NCBI RefSeq assembly: GCF_012985465.1
Contig: NZ_JAAQWN010000002.1
Location: 620,001 to 684,000 of the forward strand
Direction of reading: 5' to 3'
From: Pseudomonas sp. WS 5079
GTDB lineage: Bacteria > Pseudomonadota > Gammaproteobacteria > Pseudomonadales > Pseudomonadaceae
Length of the DNA: 64,000 nucleotides
The position numbers and the translations under genes were made by a program. This document shows positions 9,585-18,617 of the stretch, in pieces; position 1 is the stretch's first letter; each line of letters begins with the position of its first letter. A model generated the notes under the pieces. That model ran no database searches. It was not told the DNA's origin and was given only the letters and a program-made list of their open reading frames with translations.

Positions 9585-9609
9585 GCTCTGCCCCTTTGGT
9601 GGTGGCGGG

Positions 9610-11232
9610 CTAGTAGTCCACTTGAACCTCATGCACGCCCGCATCTGGGCGCCAATCGTCTCGCCGGGCCTCTGTCGGTTTCCCGACTATCCGGCCTATG
9701 CGGACTGGGGTTTGAGCGATAGCGCCAGCACCAGAGTCGATGAAGTCATCTTCCTGGGTGGTCAATGCTGGATTGAAGTCGCGCATCTGATCCCAGATCG
9801 TGCGCAGCACGTCGACGTGGGCCCACAGAAAACGGGCAGACAGGGGCGATTCGAAGCCGTCGAGGATTCGTTTCTGCTTGTTGGTGCTGGAGTGTTCTTC
9901 CCCTACCCCGCACCCGGTGCCCTTCAATGCTTGCTTGAGGATCGACGGGGCAAAGCCGCCCGGGCCGTTGGTCTCGATGATGACGCGGGGGATCTGGTGC
10001 TTGATGACCAGTTCGCGGATCTGGTGCACCTGCCCGCCAATGATCTTGTCGCGGGCGTCGAATTCGGCGATTTCACCGGTGAGGCCCACGGCCAGGTGCC
10101 AATACAACTGCCCGCGCGCATCGGTCAGGATCAGGGAGAAGGCCGAGGCGTCAGACTTGATCTTGCCCAGGGAGCAGTCCCAGTAAGCGACGGCGCCGAC
10201 GATCTGCGTTGAGCCCAGGAACATGGCAGCCGCCCCGTTGGCATAACGCATGTTCGGCTGAACGTCGTACGGAATGATTCTGGCAGGGTCCAAGCGAACC
10301 TCCGTGACGGGTTTCGAGTGGAGCTGATACTGCGAATCCCATTCGTTGATCGTGCGGGTCTCGCGGCGCCGGGTTTCCAAGGTGGCCAGGTCGAAACGTT
10401 CCGGCCAAGCGCTGCCGGCGTAGCAGTCCACCAGGGTTCCGGGCGGCGTAAAGAAGGCGATACCGGTTTTCGTCTGCTGGTAATCCTTGCCCAGCACCAG
10501 CACACGGGCATGCTTGCCGATACCGGAGAACACCACGTCAGGCACGAACGGCACGTCATAAGCGCAGTGCTTGGCGTCCTCTATCCGGTGTTCCTGGGCG
10601 AACATGCGGATGGTCAGGCAATCGGCGCCCATACTCTCCAACTCGTCGTAGAGGCTGTCGTGGGTGTGCGGTGTGCCGATGTAGAGCTTGCTGCCCCCAG
10701 GCACCAGGATGTGCGTCTGCTCACCCAGGCGGTAGCGCAGCTTCTCCCGCGCCTCTGGGGTTTGGATGTTTCGCGGAACCTCGACGTCATCGTTCTGGCA
10801 TTCATCCGCTCGAGCAGACGTGACGTTCGACAGGATGCCCTTGGCAAACATACTGGCGTTGCGGAAGTCGGAAGCGCCCTCGACCCACCATTGCTCTACC
10901 GTGCCCTGGTTGGGTGGCAGTAGATGGCGGGTCAACGGGTGATTGCGGATAACGTTCTGGGTGTCCCGGCTGGTTTTGTAGGCCGTGGGGTCAGATTCGG
11001 ATTGGTGCAATATCCGGTCGGTCGGGTTCTTGTAGTACCGCCAGGCGTTGTAGATCGCCAGCAAGGTGGACTTGCCGAATCCCCGGAAGCAACGCAAAAC
11101 GGCCAGAGACCCTTTAGCCTCCAGCCATATCAGCGCACGAACGTGGATATCGGGAACATCCCAGCGCATGCGCCGCGCCCACAGCATGAAGAAAACCAGC
11201 AGGCTGACTTTTTTATCGGGGTCAGTGGACAT
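9610..11232 (-). CDS. Terminase large subunit (ATPase and nuclease)
   Basis: This 540-residue packaging motor has a Walker A loop at FRGFGKST (residues 49-56) and an acidic ARADECQNDD patch around 135-145. It has an RNase H-like nuclease half with AYWDCSLGKIKSD (around residue 348) and RVIIETNGPGG. The architecture resembles T7-type large terminases. The start is taken at MSTDPDKKVSLL, which overlaps the small subunit stop by 11 bases. Its last 30 codons contain one copy of the late-operon hairpin repeat (9673-9690), read as part of the protein. Confidence 0.9.
   Translation of the reverse strand: MSTDPDKKVSLLVFFMLWARRMRWDVPDIHVRALIWLEAKGSLAVLRCFRGFGKSTLLAIYNAWRYYKNPTDRILHQSESDPTAYKTSRDTQNVIRNHPLTRHLLPPNQGTVEQWWVEGASDFRNASMFAKGILSNVTSARADECQNDDVEVPRNIQTPEAREKLRYRLGEQTHILVPGGSKLYIGTPHTHDSLYDELESMGADCLTIRMFAQEHRIEDAKHCAYDVPFVPDVVFSGIGKHARVLVLGKDYQQTKTGIAFFTPPGTLVDCYAGSAWPERFDLATLETRRRETRTINEWDSQYQLHSKPVTEVRLDPARIIPYDVQPNMRYANGAAAMFLGSTQIVGAVAYWDCSLGKIKSDASAFSLILTDARGQLYWHLAVGLTGEIAEFDARDKIIGGQVHQIRELVIKHQIPRVIIETNGPGGFAPSILKQALKGTGCGVGEEHSSTNKQKRILDGFESPLSARFLWAHVDVLRTIWDQMRDFNPALTTQEDDFIDSGAGAIAQTPVRIGRIVGKPTEARRDDWRPDAGVHEVQVDY
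9673..9690 (-). repeat. Late-operon hairpin repeat, copy 1 (inside terL)
   Basis: The minus strand reads ATAGTCGGGAAACCGACA, a GTCGG/CCGAC stem with a GAAA loop. It encodes Ile-Val-Gly-Lys-Pro-Thr near the terL C-terminus, about 90 bases before the fibre gene start. It matches the non-coding copies at 14145, 23485, 26856 and 28327. Confidence 0.8.
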
Positions 11233-11560
11233 TCCCGGCCTTCTGCATCCGCTCGATGATGGCCTGGGCCTCACGTTCGGCGGCAGCCAGTTCACCGTCC
11301 AGCTCATCAACAGCGTGGCCAGCGTCCGGCGCCGGCTTCTGTCGGTTCATGATGCCGGCGATGTTCACCACCTTGAGCAGGAGCGTCATGGTGGCGGCGG
11401 CGTTCTTCTTGCACCAATACCGATTGCCCCGTTCTTCCTGGGTCAAGTCGGCCGGCAGCTTCTCGGCAGCGGGCCAGTTGTGCGGGTCCACCTCGGTGAT
11501 GACTACTTCGCCAAGGCGCTCGCTGAGTGCTTGCAAACGGGTGATCTGATCGTCGCGCAT
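11222..11560 (-). CDS. Probable terminase small subunit
   Basis: This 112-residue helical protein lies directly before the large terminase and overlaps both neighbours (TAATG at 11558-11562, and 11 bases with terL). It begins MRDDQITRLQALSERLGE and ends in a charged helix (DELDGELAAAEREAQAIIE). Size, position and helical character fit a DNA-recognition small subunit. I do not see a clear helix-turn-helix, so the call rests mostly on position. Confidence 0.6.
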   Translation of the reverse strand: MRDDQITRLQALSERLGEVVITEVDPHNWPAAEKLPADLTQEERGNRYWCKKNAAATMTLLLKVVNIAGIMNRQKPAPDAGHAVDELDGELAAAEREAQAIIERMQKAGNVH

Positions 11561-14100
11561 TACTTCGCTCCTACAACTGCGCCCAGGTTCGGGGCGCGAT
11601 CTGGTGTCGTGTCGCCTGGCTCCCACCAGAACGATTGCTTGAATTCCTTGCGGGCGCGTTGCTTCATCCGGCGCAGATACCCGGGCGAGAAGTAATCCTG
11701 CAGTTGGTTGAAGATCAGGTGATCGGTGGCGGCCTTCGTGTACCAGAGGTTTGCGCCGGGCAAGTGGCTCTTGGCCAAGCGCACTAGGTTCCCGCCGACC
11801 TGATCGCCCTTGCCCTCTGCCGCTGTGCCTTTCAACTTCAACAGCGCCTCGGCATCACCAGCGATGGGCCCCAGGAACGAAACAACCGCCGACGTACCGG
11901 CCTGCGTGGTGTCTGAGAACAGGAAGTCGCCGTACATGCCCAGCGATCCACCCTTGAGGAGCGCGGCCATACCGAAGCGCAGGCCCGGAACGCCTAGCGC
12001 GCCGTCGTCCAGGATGTTTTTCGGGTCGCGCCCGGCGACGATCTCGCCCAGCTGGATGGCCATGCCGCCCAATACCGTGGTGCTGGCCATCAATGCGGCC
12101 ATGTACCCGGCCTTGCCCCACCCATCCTGGGCCATGGCTCGCTTGCCGTGGCGCATCATCATGGCAATGGAGAAGCTCTTGAACTGCCAGAACGAGCGCA
12201 TCAGCTCGCCCTTGACGGTGCCGCGCTCGATGCCGCCGTGCATCAGGGTCTTTTCCCGGGCGCCTGGCTCGATGATCGCCATGTTGGTTTCGTCCAGGAT
12301 GGTGCCAAGCAGCTTGGTGGCGGCCTGGTCCTTGAGGCGCTGCGGGGTTGTCTTGAGCTGCTTTGCCAGCGGCACCAGGTCGGCGTTCGGAATTCGATAG
12401 ATGCTGTTGGCAGTCAGCACTGTATCGCCAACGCCGCGCCAGTCCTCTGGCTGGGCCAGGCGCCATACAGACCAGTCCGTCTCTGTTACGCCCTGCCCGA
12501 TCAAGCGCTTGGCGTCTGCTGGGTCCATGGCCGCGAGCGTCTGGTGACGCCGGGACATATCGCCGATGGTGTCCAGCATGGTCGCGCCGAACGCCCGCTG
12601 TGATCCTGCTGTCAGGGCGTTCATTGCAGATACTTGCATGACCTTGCTGGCAGCGGTCTGGGAGTACTTCGACAGCTTGCCGGACACGGCCTCAGTGGTG
12701 CCCAGGCCGTCAGCGCCAAAGCGGTTCAGGCTGCCGATCAACTGATTGAGGCCCAGGCCCGCACGCTGGGCCATCCGGCGATCTGCGGCGCTGGCCGGGT
12801 TGAGCATGCGCAGCTCGTTGGCAAACACCTGCATCACCGGCATTCCGTTCATGGACGCGGTAAGGCCCAGGGTGCCCTGGTCGGTAATGGACGTGATGAC
12901 AGCAGAGCCCAGGCGGCTGGCGACGTTCAGCGCGCGGTAGGTGTCGAAGCCGTTGGCCAGGGCGGCGGACACTGGCGGTTCGCGGGTGCCGGCCACTTCC
13001 TCATACAGTTGCTCGATCTTGCGGCGCTGCTTGGCTGTCTTGGTAAAGTCCTTTGGCTTGGCCGTGTCCATGGCCTTTTGGCCAGCATCCAGGAAGTAAC
13101 GCATCTGGTTGTTGGGGTTTGGGCCCAGGGTTTCCACCAGGGCAATATCCCGCGATGCGCGGTCGATGTGGCCAATCAGCAGTTCCAGCAGGTTGCGCTC
13201 GCCATATGCCTTCTGGGCGGCGATGAAGCTCTCGGCGTCCTTGTAGTGGATCTGCCGCGACTCGCTCCCACGGTTGGCGCGCATGCCGTTCCCCGCCGCT
13301 TGGCCGGGCTCCATCTTGTTGGCGCCGCCCGTGGCCAGCGTGGTCCAGGCATGCCCAAGGAAGTCGGCCAGCTCGGCGTCATTCATCGGCGTACCGTCCT
13401 CCTTGAGGTATTTGCCACGGTTCGCCCACTTCACATGGTCGGCAACCCATGCGGCCTGGTCCTTGGCCACCTTCACCTGCGAGTGGTCGCGTGGCATCGA
13501 CCAATCATCGAGCATGCCGATATCACCACCGGCACGGTTGAAGCGCTGACGCATCTGCTCGGCAACGTCCTTGAACTGCTTGGCGGCGGACTTGGCTACC
13601 GCGCTGCCGGAATCCTCGCCGTGCAGTTCGCGCACCAATGCCAGGTTGCCGGCCTCGTTCTGGAACAGCCCCAGAAACTTGCCCTTGGTCTGGTCGATCA
13701 CCTCAAGCATGCGGCTCAGGGAGTCATCGCGGACGGCCCGCGCCGCTGACTCGATGGACTGGATGCCGCTCTTGCCATCGCTGGAGAAGGCCAGCAATCG
13801 ATCAAGCCCTTCAAGGGGCTGATCGGGGAACCGCTTCATGTAGCTGTCAATGCGGTCATGGGCAAGGATGGTCAGCGCAACGCGCTTTTTCTTGAGGTCG
13901 GCCTCGCCCACCAGATCCTTTGCGGATTTGGTGGCTGCCTCGTTGAGTCGGTCAGCGGCAGACTTTGATTGCCAGGTGGGATCGGTCTGCGCCAATTGCT
14001 TCATGTTGCGGCGCACGCGGTTCTCGATGCCCTGGATTTCCTGCTGGTTGAGCGTGCGGCCTATGGCCTGGGTCACGGCTTGGATGCATTCGGGGCGCAT
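11560..14100 (-). CDS. Large internal virion (DNA ejection) protein
   Basis: This is an 846-residue, mainly helical protein with no signal peptide. A glycine/alanine-rich hydrophobic stretch lies at about 655-690 (MAALMASTTVLGGMAIQLGE). It is the last of three large genes placed between the tail genes and the terminase genes, where T7-like podoviruses keep core and ejection proteins. No lytic transglycosylase motif is obvious. Its ribosome-binding site is inside a strong hairpin (14102-14131). The function is inferred from size and position. Confidence 0.6.
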   Translation of the reverse strand: MRPECIQAVTQAIGRTLNQQEIQGIENRVRRNMKQLAQTDPTWQSKSAADRLNEAATKSAKDLVGEADLKKKRVALTILAHDRIDSYMKRFPDQPLEGLDRLLAFSSDGKSGIQSIESAARAVRDDSLSRMLEVIDQTKGKFLGLFQNEAGNLALVRELHGEDSGSAVAKSAAKQFKDVAEQMRQRFNRAGGDIGMLDDWSMPRDHSQVKVAKDQAAWVADHVKWANRGKYLKEDGTPMNDAELADFLGHAWTTLATGGANKMEPGQAAGNGMRANRGSESRQIHYKDAESFIAAQKAYGERNLLELLIGHIDRASRDIALVETLGPNPNNQMRYFLDAGQKAMDTAKPKDFTKTAKQRRKIEQLYEEVAGTREPPVSAALANGFDTYRALNVASRLGSAVITSITDQGTLGLTASMNGMPVMQVFANELRMLNPASAADRRMAQRAGLGLNQLIGSLNRFGADGLGTTEAVSGKLSKYSQTAASKVMQVSAMNALTAGSQRAFGATMLDTIGDMSRRHQTLAAMDPADAKRLIGQGVTETDWSVWRLAQPEDWRGVGDTVLTANSIYRIPNADLVPLAKQLKTTPQRLKDQAATKLLGTILDETNMAIIEPGAREKTLMHGGIERGTVKGELMRSFWQFKSFSIAMMMRHGKRAMAQDGWGKAGYMAALMASTTVLGGMAIQLGEIVAGRDPKNILDDGALGVPGLRFGMAALLKGGSLGMYGDFLFSDTTQAGTSAVVSFLGPIAGDAEALLKLKGTAAEGKGDQVGGNLVRLAKSHLPGANLWYTKAATDHLIFNQLQDYFSPGYLRRMKQRARKEFKQSFWWEPGDTTPDRAPNLGAVVGAK

Positions 14101-14101
14101 G

Positions 14102-14131
14102 GGCTTGCTCCTGGTTGAATGGGAGCAAGCC
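14102..14131 (-). promoter_or_regulatory. Hairpin burying the ribosome-binding site of the 846-residue gene
   Basis: GGCTTGCTCC (14102-14111) pairs perfectly with GGAGCAAGCC (14122-14131) around a 10-base loop. On the mRNA the AGGAG Shine-Dalgarno at 14108-14112, 7 bases before the ATG at 14100, falls in the arm nearest the start codon and is largely paired. Translation control is inferred. Confidence 0.6.
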
Positions 14132-14144
14132 TATGGGTCGGCGG

Positions 14145-14165
14145 TAGACGGTTTCCCGACTATTT
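14145..14165 (-). repeat. Late-operon hairpin repeat, copy 2
   Basis: The mRNA-sense strand reads AAATAGTCGGGAAACCGTCT. It starts at the stop codon of the 14164-16083 gene. The stem has one mismatch (GTCGG/CCGTC) compared with the other copies. Confidence 0.75.
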
Positions 14166-16083
14166 AGAAGCCGCGTTGCAGGAAGCAAGCAGCAGCAGCG
14201 GCGAACCCTTTCGAGTCCTGTTGGGCCCTGGCGATATCCGCATCAGCACTGGCCATCAATTCCTTGGCCGATACGGTGATGGCGTTGCCGTCCTCATCCA
14301 TAGCACCCGTGGAAATGCGCACGTCGTCCACGCGGGCCAGGATTTCATCGGCGACCTGAACAACTGGGTCAGCATCGGCGCTATCGCCGGCAGGCCGTGT
14401 TGCATCATTTGGCGTTGATGTTGCATTTTCTGGGTCAGATGTAACGGTTTTGGCCGTTTGTGTTGCATCTTTTCCGGGTTTTGTCGCATCAGTTGCAGAT
14501 TTTGTCGCGGCGCGGGGCCGGCCAATGTCCAGTGGTTTGGCCTGCAATGTCGGCTCGGCCCGCTCGATATCGTCGAGAATCCGCGTGATTTCCTGGCGGG
14601 CGATCTGCGCCATGGTCAACTTGGTGTTGGCCTCGGCCACTCCGGCGGACAGCGGTTTCTTGTCGAAGCCCTTCACGATGGTGTCAGCGCGCTGGGTAAT
14701 GCGGTCCTGGAAGCGCTGCGGGACTTCGCCACGGTCCAAGGCGTTCAGGTCTGCACGGGCTTGCTCGGCGCTACGGTTACCGCCCAATGATTCATTGAGC
14801 GAGGCCTGGCGGTCGGTTAGGTCCAGGCGTTCCGCCTCGATGGCTTGGCGTGCCGACTGCTCGGCCTGCTTGCGGCTCTGGCCCTGCTGCTGGAACTCTT
14901 TGGCGCGGGCCTTTAATGAGCCGTCCAGGGCTTCCAGGCTGCGGGCTACAGAGGACAGCTCGGCCTTGACGTCCTTGACGTTCGGCAAGATGCCGGCCGC
15001 CTCCTGCTCCAGCTCGACGCGCAGGGTTGGTTCCAAGTCCTGGCGGGCGGTGATCAGCGCCGAATCGCGGGACGGGGCAACTACCGAGGATTCCTCTGTG
15101 GTTCGCATGAACTGGGCACTGTGGATGCTATCGGGCAGTACCACCGGTTCCCCGCGGCTGATCTGGTCTATGGCCGTCCGGATGGCGTCTTGATGGGCCA
15201 TCGCTGAGCGCGGGTTGATTGGCGCACCTGGTGCAGTGTCAATATCGGCATGCTGTGTGGTGCGCTCTGTCAGCGCGGCGTCAACCTGGGCGGTCGTGGG
15301 CCGGCGCATGCTGGCCCGGCCCAAGCCAAAGAACGCAGCACCCAGCACCGCGTCAGTAATCAGGGCTGTACCGTCCATGACTTTGTACTGTTCGGCCTGG
15401 GCGTGATACCCGTTACTGTCCAGCAGCGCAGCGGTGGCTCCCCGCCCGGCCATGCCCAGGCCAACGTTCGCTCCCACAGCTATACCCAGGTCGCCAATCA
15501 ATGGTTTGACGAAACGGGCAGCCGGCAGCGCTGCGCCAATGCCCACGGTTGCGGCATCAATCAGACCCTTTTTCGTGGCGGTCTCTGGGTCCAGGCCTTC
15601 GGCAATGCCCACCTGCTTACCCGAGTAGCCGGCAGGTGCGCCAGCAGCGATAGCCGTACCAGCAGGGCCAGCCAGGACCGTGCCCACCACCGCGCGCGGC
15701 AGGACAGCGGCAGCTTCGCCCAGGATCTGCCCGACCATGCCCACTTCAGCAGGATCAGGACGGAGACGCATCACCTCGGCGGCGGTGCCCTGCCCCAGGG
15801 TTTCCTGGCTAGATTCCTCGGCGCTGGTGACATTGGGTGTCCCGCCGAACTTCGGTTCAGGCAACAGCATGCTGGCCGCCGTGTCGAGGCCGGTCTGCCA
15901 AAGCGAGCTGAACCCCGATTCAACAGCGGCGCCAGCTTCAAGCCCGCCACGCAACAGGCCGGGTCCGATGGTACTCAGTGCGCCAGTGAATGCCCCAGGC
16001 TGCAAACCCTCGGCAGTGCGCTCAAGCCGTTGATCCTGGCTCGCCGCCTCATTGTCTTCGACCATCCCGTCTAGCCAGCTCAT
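14164..16083 (-). CDS. Internal virion protein candidate with hydrophobic and T/A-rich linker regions
   Basis: This 639-residue protein has several Gly/Ala-rich hydrophobic segments between about 125 and 265. A coiled-coil-prone charged region follows (about 370-450, KAEQ and RQAIEAE rich). A low-complexity linker lies at about 520-560, built from repeats such as SATDATKPGKDATQTAK. This composition suits a protein stored in the capsid and ejected across membranes. It overlaps the next upstream gene by four bases. There is no recognised enzymatic motif. Confidence 0.55.
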   Translation of the reverse strand: MSWLDGMVEDNEAASQDQRLERTAEGLQPGAFTGALSTIGPGLLRGGLEAGAAVESGFSSLWQTGLDTAASMLLPEPKFGGTPNVTSAEESSQETLGQGTAAEVMRLRPDPAEVGMVGQILGEAAAVLPRAVVGTVLAGPAGTAIAAGAPAGYSGKQVGIAEGLDPETATKKGLIDAATVGIGAALPAARFVKPLIGDLGIAVGANVGLGMAGRGATAALLDSNGYHAQAEQYKVMDGTALITDAVLGAAFFGLGRASMRRPTTAQVDAALTERTTQHADIDTAPGAPINPRSAMAHQDAIRTAIDQISRGEPVVLPDSIHSAQFMRTTEESSVVAPSRDSALITARQDLEPTLRVELEQEAAGILPNVKDVKAELSSVARSLEALDGSLKARAKEFQQQGQSRKQAEQSARQAIEAERLDLTDRQASLNESLGGNRSAEQARADLNALDRGEVPQRFQDRITQRADTIVKGFDKKPLSAGVAEANTKLTMAQIARQEITRILDDIERAEPTLQAKPLDIGRPRAATKSATDATKPGKDATQTAKTVTSDPENATSTPNDATRPAGDSADADPVVQVADEILARVDDVRISTGAMDEDGNAITVSAKELMASADADIARAQQDSKGFAAAAACFLQRGF

Positions 16084-18098
16084 TTGACGATCACCACCAT
16101 TGGTTGCTGGGTGTCTGGGTCGATCTGTATCCGGCCCGCGTTCATCAGGTAATAGGAGCCCTCCTTGCCCGGTACCGGTGACAAAGGCATGTCCTCCAGT
16201 TGGCCGATAGGGATCTTGCTGTTCTTGGCCATGCCATCAATCTGCATGTCTACGGACTTGTTGAAGGCGTCGTCATCCATGCCATAGGGCTTGATGACCT
16301 TCGCCCCGGCGCGCTCGCTGACGCCGCCCGTGGCCATGTCAAACGCCGCCTGCGCGGTCTTGCTGTCGAGGTCGTCGCCGTCCTCGTATTGCAGGCCCTT
16401 AGATGTTGCCTTGCCGGCGTACAGCGACTTGAACGCCAGATAGGCCTGCTCCCGCTGTGGCGTGCCAGGCAGCAGTGAGCCGCCTGCACTTTCATCAAAT
16501 GCCGCCCTGAACAAGTTTTCCTTGGGCATTGGCACGGACTTGTCGGCCAGCACCTTGGCGCCCGCCAGCAGGGTGCGGGGCACGTCGGTCCCGTCTGCAC
16601 CCTTGAGCCCACGGAACTGAGCCATGCCCGCCAGGGTGACGATAGGGTCATCAGCCACCAGGGGCTTGATGGCGGCGGCATAGTCGGCGCCGGTTGGCGA
16701 TGATGCAGCGATGGCGCCGAACAACTGCAGCTTGGTCCCGTCGTCGGCCTGCTTGATCAGCGAGGCAAGCATGACCTGTTCTTCTGGCTTGAACGGGTTG
16801 CGTGCCACCTCTGGCCCGTAGGACTTGCGCACGGAATTCACCACGTCGAAGCGTTCGGCGATCTGCTCGCCCAGCTTCTGCTGGCCTTCCTGGCTGGCAA
16901 TGCCTGAAACGTCAAGCGGCGCCACATCGGCGCCGGTACGCATTGCGTTAAAGGTCAGCGGGTTCTCGCGCATCATCTTGGTGTTGTTATCTACGGCGGC
17001 CTGCAATCGGTTCAGGTTGGCTTGCTGGGCCACGCTGCCACCGTTGGCCTGCATCTGCTGGCGCTGCTTGTCAATGAGCTGCTGGGCGACTGCTGGCGGC
17101 TGGCGTAGCAGGCCCTGCACCTGGGTCATTTCCTGCATGCGGGTATTAAACTCGCCGGCAGCGGACGTGCCGGACAGTGCCGCCTTCCACCGCTGCTGGT
17201 CTGCTGGGGTTGGCGGAACGCCCGTGGATGCCTGGCGGTCCATCTGGGTCAGCACCCGCTCGGCCTTCATTTCCCGCATTTCTGCCTGGCGCTGCTGGTG
17301 TTCCTTCACCTGGAATATGCGCCCGCTGACGGTGTTCAACAGTTGGTTGCGCTTCTCCGGGTCCAGCTTCTTGGCGTAGAAACCGTCCTCGGCGGTCAAG
17401 TCATGCTCCAGCTTTTGCAGACTGCCGATGCTTTCGCGGGACTCAATAACGCGCTGTGTCGCGTGCGTAGTCCAGTTGCCGTCCTTGAATTCCTGCTTTT
17501 TGCTGGTCCAAGCCTCGCCGAATGCCAGGCGCCCAGCCACGTCGATATCCTCGGCGTCCATCCGGGCGTTGATCTGTTCGACGTTCGCCCCGGGCATGGC
17601 GGCATCTTTGCCCAACATATCCATGCGGGACGTCAGATCGCTTTGGGCAGACAGGATGCGGCCCTTTGCCGAAGCCGCGCGCACGCTCTCCAGGCCGCCA
17701 ATCTGCATGCGCTTGACGGAGTTACCAATCTCGCCCATTTGCGCCTCGTCGAGGCCTGGCGTATCCAGCGGATCCAGCTTCGACACCGCCGCCTGGTAGG
17801 CTTCCTCTGACTTGTCATAGCTCAGTTGGCCGGTGCGGATCTGCTCATCCAATTCCGTGGCGATGGTCTTGATCTGCGATTCTCGGTCGATCAATGCGTT
17901 ACTGGCCTTCACCCGGGCCAGGGCTTGATCCTCTTTGTTGATGTTGTCCAGAACGCCAAAGGCTGCATTCTGCACAGCGCTGGCAGCCTGCTGTGCAGCC
18001 TGGGCCTGGCCCCGGTTGTCCACGGTGATAACGCGGTTCTGCGCTGCATCAGGCAGAACGCGGGGTTGTGCAAAGTTACCCAGTGGGATCTGTGCCAT
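16080..18098 (-). CDS. Internal virion protein candidate (T7 gp15-like position)
   Basis: This is a 672-residue, soluble, helix-rich protein beginning MAQIPLGNFAQPRVLPDAAQ. It has long heptad-like stretches (about 60-120 and 230-330) and no membrane segment. It lies between a small 172-residue protein and the 639-residue protein, an order matching the T7 gp14-gp15-gp16 ejection cluster. Sequence identity to T7 is not apparent by eye. Start and stop overlap both neighbours, so the three genes form one translation unit. Confidence 0.55.
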   Translation of the reverse strand: MAQIPLGNFAQPRVLPDAAQNRVITVDNRGQAQAAQQAASAVQNAAFGVLDNINKEDQALARVKASNALIDRESQIKTIATELDEQIRTGQLSYDKSEEAYQAAVSKLDPLDTPGLDEAQMGEIGNSVKRMQIGGLESVRAASAKGRILSAQSDLTSRMDMLGKDAAMPGANVEQINARMDAEDIDVAGRLAFGEAWTSKKQEFKDGNWTTHATQRVIESRESIGSLQKLEHDLTAEDGFYAKKLDPEKRNQLLNTVSGRIFQVKEHQQRQAEMREMKAERVLTQMDRQASTGVPPTPADQQRWKAALSGTSAAGEFNTRMQEMTQVQGLLRQPPAVAQQLIDKQRQQMQANGGSVAQQANLNRLQAAVDNNTKMMRENPLTFNAMRTGADVAPLDVSGIASQEGQQKLGEQIAERFDVVNSVRKSYGPEVARNPFKPEEQVMLASLIKQADDGTKLQLFGAIAASSPTGADYAAAIKPLVADDPIVTLAGMAQFRGLKGADGTDVPRTLLAGAKVLADKSVPMPKENLFRAAFDESAGGSLLPGTPQREQAYLAFKSLYAGKATSKGLQYEDGDDLDSKTAQAAFDMATGGVSERAGAKVIKPYGMDDDAFNKSVDMQIDGMAKNSKIPIGQLEDMPLSPVPGKEGSYYLMNAGRIQIDPDTQQPMVVIVK

Positions 18099-18616
18099 TA
18101 CTTGCTACCCCCAACGCCTGCAACGGTTCCATTTCTGCCGGCAGCCGATGCCTTCCAGGACATACCCGCGCTGGCGCCGGCATTAAGCACTGTGCCAATG
18201 GATTGCGAATTGGCTGCGCTGCGGGCCTGGTTGCCGGCCAAGCTGTAATTGCTCGCGTCGGTGTAGCCTCGGGCACGCTGGTTTTGCCCGTTGAAGATGG
18301 TTAACGCCGCGTCTTCTTCGGCATTACCGATGATTTCCTCGTTGATGTTGATCGCTGTCCCGGCGCCGGTCTCAACCCCGGAGGCCGCCAGGGAGGCATT
18401 CGCCTCGCTCGCCTGGTTGCGGGCCATCCTGCGGATGCGGTCGGCCTGCACCACGGCTGCGCTGGCCGCTACGTCTGCATCCTTCTGGGCCTGCTCTGAC
18501 TGGGCGTCCGCGTTCAACTGGGCTTGCTTGCCAGACTGCTGGGTCGTGTACACCGAATACGCCGTGGCCGCTGCTACTGCCGCATAAGCGGCCATTCCCA
18601 TCGCACCTACTGCCAT
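18098..18616 (-). CDS. Small internal virion protein candidate (T7 gp14-like position)
   Basis: This 172-residue Ala/Ser/Gln-rich protein has a hydrophobic N-terminus (MAAYAAVAAATAYSVYTTQ). A helical, charged middle (about 28-70) and a glycine-rich C-terminus follow. A short protein with an N-terminal membrane-active helix at the head of the ejection gene set is typical of gp14-like internal core proteins. It shares one base with the next gene. Confidence 0.6.
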   Translation of the reverse strand: MAVGAMGMAAYAAVAAATAYSVYTTQQSGKQAQLNADAQSEQAQKDADVAASAAVVQADRIRRMARNQASEANASLAASGVETGAGTAININEEIIGNAEEDAALTIFNGQNQRARGYTDASNYSLAGNQARSAANSQSIGTVLNAGASAGMSWKASAAGRNGTVAGVGGSK

Positions 18617-18617
18617 G

